NCBI RefSeq assembly: GCF_002878395.1
Contig: NC_061122.1
Coordinates: 83,296,439 to 83,360,438 of the forward strand
DNA length: 64,000 nt
DNA from: Capsicum annuum
Taxonomy: Eukaryota > Streptophyta > Magnoliopsida > Solanales > Solanaceae
Direction of reading: 5' to 3'
Shown: positions 58,795 through 64,000 of the stretch, piece after piece
Position numbering within the stretch: position 1 is the first letter of the stretch
How the letters are laid out: the number at the start of each line of letters is the position of its first letter
Notes under the pieces: model-generated
What the model saw: only the letters and a program-made list of their open reading frames with translations
Told to the model about the DNA's origin: nothing
Database searches by the model: none
Made by a program: the position numbers and the translations under genes

Positions 58795-60688
58795 TGTCAC
58801 GCCTCAAATCCTATTGGGGCAGACAGGCACCCATAGTCGTAAAGGCCCAAGATAACCAATTCATAACCTTGTACTTCCCATGCATGTAACTATGACAACC
58901 AAATATTTTGACAACATGATATTATGTATTGATGAAAATAACTACACATGCACGAACAAACTGATATGTACAACATTTGGCCGATGGGGTCACCATGTCT
59001 AAATTCAGGACACTACCATAGCTTTACATTAGTCTACAAAGCCTCTAAAAGATACATAGACTTAGTTAAGGTCGGGACAAACCCCCCGTCCTACTCTTAA
59101 CCTACTGCACAATACCAAAACATATGGAACAGACTCGGAAAGCCCCGAATCAACCTAGAGCTCACCAATAAGCACGGAATAGCCTGCGCTCCTACGAGTA
59201 AGGTGTATGAGCTGAAGTACCTGTGCCTGCAGCATGAATGCAGGTCCTCCGTGAGGGACATCAGTACGAAAATATGTACTGAATATGTAAGGCTAAAAGT
59301 AACAACACATGGTACACGAGCTCAATAAAAATCAGATACAAATGTATAAGTAGTATTAGTAGACCACCTTTATATAAACTTGTGGGACTATATATATTAC
59401 ATTCCTTTCTTTATTTTTACCCTTCTTACTTTATAATCTCTATAAGCCATATATAATGCAAATGACCAGCTGATCAGTGGTAAATAGATAAATTAGGATT
59501 GGCCCATGTTAGGCTTACTCCCCTGAGCTACCACCTACATATAAAGATTAGGATCGGGCCATGCTAGGCTTATGCCCCTGAGCTGCCACCCATAAATAAA
59601 GGTATCGAGATCGGCCCATGCTAGGAAAGTGCCCCTGAGCTGCCACTCGTCATTTTACAGATTTGCATTACTTAGTTTATTTAGCCTTTGAAATTGTTAC
59701 TTTGGTGGTCATCATATTATGGTACCTTGAACTAGTAATACGATAATAAGAGATAGGTAAATAGACACTTAATGCAACAACAATGAGGTAGGGAACCGTT
59801 GGCATACAAATAAAGTGTTTAGGAGCTGAAATAACACATGGGTCTTATTTGAACAAATGGAGAACTCCTAAAATTTTCTAGTGAAGATAGATGTGCAGAT
59901 TTAATAATAAGCACGTATTGAGGTATTCTAATGTGTTAGAGAGTGGGAACAAGGTCATTGGATACATGGAGTGTAATGTGCTGCCATTATGTAGCACTTT
60001 GTTATGGGATAACCTCGGAAACTTGTTCGATGGAACAATTGTACGACTACATGCCAAAGAGTGTGAAATAGAGTATGCCTTACATACCTAGTTATTTGAC
60101 TCCGAAACTAACCCGACTTGACTTCCCACCTTTTAGATTACTTATCTACAATAGAATATATGGTAAACTAGTATTAGTAAACAATCAACACATTTGAGAT
60201 ACTTAATTTCACCTAAAACAGTAACTGGGCAGCAACTACTAATCTATCAAACAAGCGTGTTATTTTAACCCTTTTTTTCCTCCAATTACACCCACATACC
60301 ATTTAGGTTCTTATAAGGTTTACCAAAACCACCTCGACTTCATCACACATTCCAAACAATACGCAAAATAGATTGGGCAGCAAACATTAGTTCAGTGGTG
60401 TATCACCATATCTTTCTTCTATGATTCATTATAAACTCATCACACATTTATCCAACTTCAACCGGGCAGCCCATGACATAAACATACAAAATAGTCCACA
60501 AACAGTCCCAAATCCCTTTTATTGTAGCAATCAATTATTGAACTCATCATCTCTTGAGTTCTCAATAACAAGACATCCATAATCCCCTCTCAAATTCATA
60601 AATAAGAAAAACAAAATAGAGTAGTCACCTTACCTCAATTCAGCAACTTATTCTTTTAATTGAACTCTTCAAGAGCTTGAACTTTCCT
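58795..60688 (-). mobile_element. 5' LTR of element C, outer end missing
   Basis: Collinear with 51144-53090 of the 3' LTR, including the ~60-bp tandem repeat. The match stops near 60688 (GAACTTTCC), so about 950 bp corresponding to 53090-54036 are absent. That is the start of U3 in element orientation. A CCTCCGTTTGT word occurs just after the break and again at 60747, perhaps a trace of the rearrangement. Confidence 0.87.
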
Positions 60689-62315
60689 CCGTTTGTGTTA
60701 CCAAAAAAAAAAAAAACACAACCAGATCATGCCTAAAAATATTTTCCTCCGTTTGTTCCGATCAATTCCATGAATACTAGCAACCATGATGTTTTTTTTT
60801 TTTTTAGATCTAATCAGCATTTTCCATGAACTCCAGTAATCATTTTCCTTTCGTATATTTTGTTCATATTCATGTATATTTTTAGTCCCAAATGAATCTC
60901 ATTATTTAAAGTTGTTTTTCTTACATTTGTTTATTGGTTTTATGTTTGTTTCTCACTGAAAAGGACTCAAAGTCATTCTCACTTTTATTTTAGTCATATC
61001 TTGTTTTGGTTTTGAAAAGTGTGTACATGACCCTTTGTTTATCTTTTTCTTAGCTTTTATGATGACATTTTGTGTTTACTTCATTTATTGTCTGTTGCTC
61101 TATTTTTCTGCAATTAGTTTTTATTTATTTGGATCAATATAATGTATTCTCTTGAAATTTTCCAAACGGACAACATTTCTTCCAACTTTAGCTATTTTTG
61201 CTACTTGTTTTGGATTGGTTTAACATTATTATTTTTTGATGGTTGGCTATTGATTTCTAGTTTGGAAAAAGTTTTAATTTATATGGGCGATGATATTATC
61301 TTTCCGTCGGATACTTGAGGCACCCACTATAAAAGATGGATTTTTACTCTCCAAGTTATTTATTTTATACACATTGCTGATAAGAAATTATCCGTCGATT
61401 TTTTAGGCCTTTACTAATAGAAAGGCGAATTTTATGTATATAAATATGTAATAAAAAATAAATATTTTTGGGCGATAACGAAATCTTTATAATATTTTAA
61501 AACTTTATTTGAATCCACTGTTTAACAAAAAGTATATTTTTAAAATATGTATGCGTGCACATATTTTTTTTAATTTATTTTAATTATTGTTTATTTGTTA
61601 CTAATATTTTTTATTACGAGTGTTTATACAGGTTATCGAAAATACTTGTTGGAAATGATATTCAAAGAAAACTTTAAGTTGTGTATTTTTACTTTTTATA
61701 TTTTTATACTTGTACAAATGTTAATCATAGTAAAATTTTATTTTTGGGGTGTTGGAGAGATATTCTTTATTTACGCAATCTTCACCACGCGTTTAGGCAA
61801 ATTTAGGTTGTGAATATTTATATAAAAATATTAGATTCACTTAGATTATTTAATCAAACAATTTATACTTTCGACATTCAGAAATATTAATTAGTTTTTT
61901 CTTTAGAATAAATTTTTCTTTATTCAATTTTAGCTTTTTTTACATACTTATACTAATATACTTTTTTTTTATATTTTTTACGACAAAATATATATATTAT
62001 TTTAATACACTTTCATAAAAGAATCAAACTAATCAAGTAATTCACATATTATGTAGTCTTTTTCTCTCAAATAAATTTTACTTTTCTTCGTAATTTTAAT
62101 CAAATAAAAAATATTAATTATAAATAACTTTTCTTTTTATGGCATATCAAAATATATTTTTTCACACTTCATAAAAAACTTTTCTTTTCACATGTATTTA
62201 TACATATCTTTTACATATTTATATAACAATTTTTTTATTTATATATTTAATATACATATACCTTTACATAGTTTTAAAACATTTAAATTTTTTCAAAAGA
62301 AGTAACTTATACTTA
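60689..62315. other. Anonymous AT-rich sequence
   Basis: Contains A and T homopolymer runs (60703-60716, 60792-60804) and no coding region with a recognisable domain. The open frame at 61595-61813 is hydrophobic but compositionally AT-driven. Confidence 0.5.
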
Positions 62316-62480
62316 GGGCCCGTTTGGCCATGAAATTTTTTTTCTTTTTTTTAAAAAAATTTTTGGAGTTGAAAATTGTGGTGTTTGGCAATGAAAATTC
62401 GAAAAATAATTTCGCATAAAAATTCTGAAAAGGGAAAATAGGTTTTTGGTGTTTTCACAATTTTTTAACACCAAAATCAA
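62316..62480 (+). mobile_element. hAT-type MITE end
   Basis: GGGCCCGTTTGGCCATGAAA followed by T-runs, GTTTGGCAATGAAAA and TTTTTGGTGTTTTCACAA is the usual left end of Solanaceae hAT-like MITEs. The expected mirrored right end (CCAAACGGGCCC) is not found in the window, so the element is truncated or extends past the gap. Confidence 0.55.
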
Positions 62481-62848
62481 CTTTTATTATTATTACATAT
62501 AACTACAATCTTTTAAATTTTTACATAAAACTTTCCTTATAACATTACTTTTTCATAGTACGTATATAATAGTTTTAAAGAATAAGATAATTATAATTTC
62601 AAACTTAATGCTATCCTAATTAATATATATCTTTTTTTCTCCCTTATTTAAGACATTATTTTACTGCTAATGATCCTAATTACTATGATATAATAATAAT
62701 AATAATAATTTTTCTATTGTGATACGGACGTTTAAGGAATTGTAGTTGTGTAATTAATAATGGATAATTATTTTCTATATTTATGGAATTAATAAAGTTG
62801 TAGCAGATTAGTTTACCGCTGCCATAAATTATTCTCATTTTAAATTTG

Positions 62849-62886
<38 letters not shown>

Positions 62887-63019
62887 TGTGTACATCTTTA
62901 TTATACTATCCAAATATAAATAGTTTATACTATATATATGCTAAAAATATAAACCGGTGATACAGATTTTTCATAAAAAAAAAAAATATGTCCAATTTAA
63001 CAAATTTATACCTTACTGC
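62481..63019. other. AT-rich sequence with a TA microsatellite
   Basis: A pure TA run occupies about 62850-62881 and a short AAT run 62692-62708. No gene seen. Confidence 0.7.
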
Positions 63020-63660
63020 AACTGCTACCTTTATATACCATAATACCTGGTATCTTTATATACAAAGTATTATATTTATATCCATAAATATATAAAGTAT
63101 TATATTTATAACAGAAATATACAAAATATGTTATATATAAAGTTTATACCATGTATATATCAAATACACACATATATAAATATACAAAGTATTAAGAAAC
63201 ATACTAAGCATATTTATAACATAAATATACAAAGTATGTTATAGATTAAGTTTATATCAAGTATATATTATATACATATATACATAAATATACAAAGTAT
63301 AAAGAAACATACTAAGTATATTTATATATTTATGGTATATNNNNNNNNNNNNNNNNNNNNNNNNNNNNNNNNNNNNNNNNNNNNNNNNNNNNNNNNNNNN
63401 NNNNNNNNNNNNNNNNNNNNNNNNNNNNNNNNNNNNNNNNAATATACACACATATATAAATATACAAAGTATTAAGAAACATACTAAGCATATTTATAAC
63501 ATAAATATACAAAGTATGTTATAGATTAAGTTTATATCAAGTATATATTATATACATATATACATAAATATACAAAGTATAAAGAAACATACTAAGTATA
63601 TTTATATATTTATGGTATATGATATAATATACCATAAATATGCAAAGTATGTTTTACATA
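63020..63660. repeat. AT-rich satellite-like block around the gap
   Basis: Repeated words TATACAAAGTAT, AAGAAACATACTAAG and TTTATAACA(T)AAATATAC recur at irregular spacing. The open frames across the gap are artefacts of Ns. Confidence 0.8.
63341..63440. other. Assembly gap, 100 N
   Basis: Exactly 100 N, the conventional unknown-size gap. Both flanks are copies of the same 177-bp sequence (63164-63340 and 63444-63620). Confidence 0.99.
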
Positions 63661-63741
63661 GAAATAATTTATTCACACACAGTAAAATCTTTCATGTATA
63701 AGAAAATTAAAGAAATAAATTAGCGGTATCCTAAAATTTAA

Positions 63742-63871
63742 TAACAACTCATCACTTCCTATTTTTTAGGAATGAAAAATAAAGAAAATAAATTAAATAA
63801 ATTCCTAAAAAAATAAATTTGTTTGAAAGATAATATTTGTTACCTAAAAAATAGGAAGCAATGATCTGTTA
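63742..63871. mobile_element. 130-bp inverted-repeat element
   Basis: Left arm (63742-63771, TAACAACTCATCACTTCC then TATTTTTTAGG) mirrors the right arm (63840-63871). In both, CTTCCTATTTTTTAGG is exact, with about four mismatches in ~31 bp. Size and structure fit a small MITE or hairpin element; the family is not recognised. Confidence 0.6.
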
Positions 63872-64000
63872 ATATAACATCCATATTTAAAACTTTCAAA
63901 TATGAGAAAATGGCTATTAATGTAAATATTATATATGTCATAATTGAAATTCATTAAATATGGCCATGTATATATAATTATTTTTATAAAAGTGGCTAAT
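63872..64000. other. AT-rich end of window
   Basis: Nothing recognised. Confidence 0.6.

Larger units (their letters stand above)
51144..60688 (-). mobile_element. Element C: Ty3/gypsy Tekay/Del-type chromovirus, defective
   Basis: Minus-strand element: 3' LTR 51144-54036, purine tract (RC of 54037-54049, AAGGGGGAAAGA), gag-pol 54170-58572, perfect primer site 58779-58790, 5' LTR 58795-60688 lacking its outer part. The LTRs are close: 52081-52140 versus 59686-59745 differ at 5 of 60 positions by my count. It is younger-looking than element A. Confidence 0.9.

Noticed and set aside
59891..60091. 66-codon frame duplicated in both element C LTRs
   Set aside because: Lies wholly inside the LTR and is broken in the other copy (52331-52480); no domain.
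63257..63512. Minus-strand frames spanning the assembly gap
   Set aside because: Consist largely of unknown residues from Ns within an AT-rich satellite.

Overview
This window looks like plant nuclear heterochromatin, most likely from a Solanaceae species and possibly pepper-like; the host is inferred from family resemblance, not proven. It is AT-rich and holds no intact cellular gene that I can support. Nearly everything recognisable is a mobile element, a tandem repeat or a decayed gene family carried by repeats. There is a 100-N assembly gap at 63341-63440. No tRNA, rRNA, CRISPR or organellar insert was seen.

Layout. 1-7019: three short tandem arrays (40, 59 and 39 bp periods) beside a probable minus-strand LTR, then an anonymous A/C-rich tract. 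7020-10309: a Ty3/gypsy fragment with LTR, TATA box, Met-tRNA-type primer site and frameshifted gag, ending before pol. 10448-13278: a 5'-truncated Ty1/copia element with integrase, RT and RNase H remnants, a polypurine tract and one LTR. 13404-15700: a nest of small MITEs, a CA/TA microsatellite and a 249-bp tandem duplication.

15700-40952 is the unusual part. Two convergent decayed genes (15700-20784 plus, 21307-25860 minus) each carry a DUF1985-like region and a Ulp1/C48 cysteine-protease domain, with conserved introns but two different protease subclasses. Their introns and the sequence beyond them are filled with a 21-bp-period repeat whose best copies are perfect palindromes around ATCTGTTGCAACAGAT. 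I find this repeat only between about 16.3 and 40.6 kb. From 25.6 to 40.95 kb the sequence is mirrored about a centre near 33-34 kb. On each side, from outside in, lie an outward-facing Ulp-type 5' end, an array of the same 166-bp satellite in opposite orientation, fragments of an XS-domain (SGS3/IDN2/FDM-like) gene, copies of a small two-exon gene predicted to encode a coiled-coil peptide with a poly-asparagine tail, and a ~470-bp inverted repeat. On the right side the XS fragment is duplicated head-to-head into a near-continuous ~1.37-kb hairpin.

40953-60688: nested Ty3/gypsy Tekay/Del-type chromoviruses. A plus-strand LTR is interrupted by element A (42839-51077, minus), followed by element C (51144-60688, minus). 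Both are defective, with catalytic residues lost, nonsense codons and damaged 5' LTRs. 60689-64000: AT-rich DNA with a hAT-like MITE end, TA-rich satellites around the assembly gap and a 130-bp inverted-repeat element.

Functionally the window is a graveyard. Any present activity would most plausibly be RNA-level (hairpin or convergent transcription giving small RNAs) rather than protein-level; that is inference.
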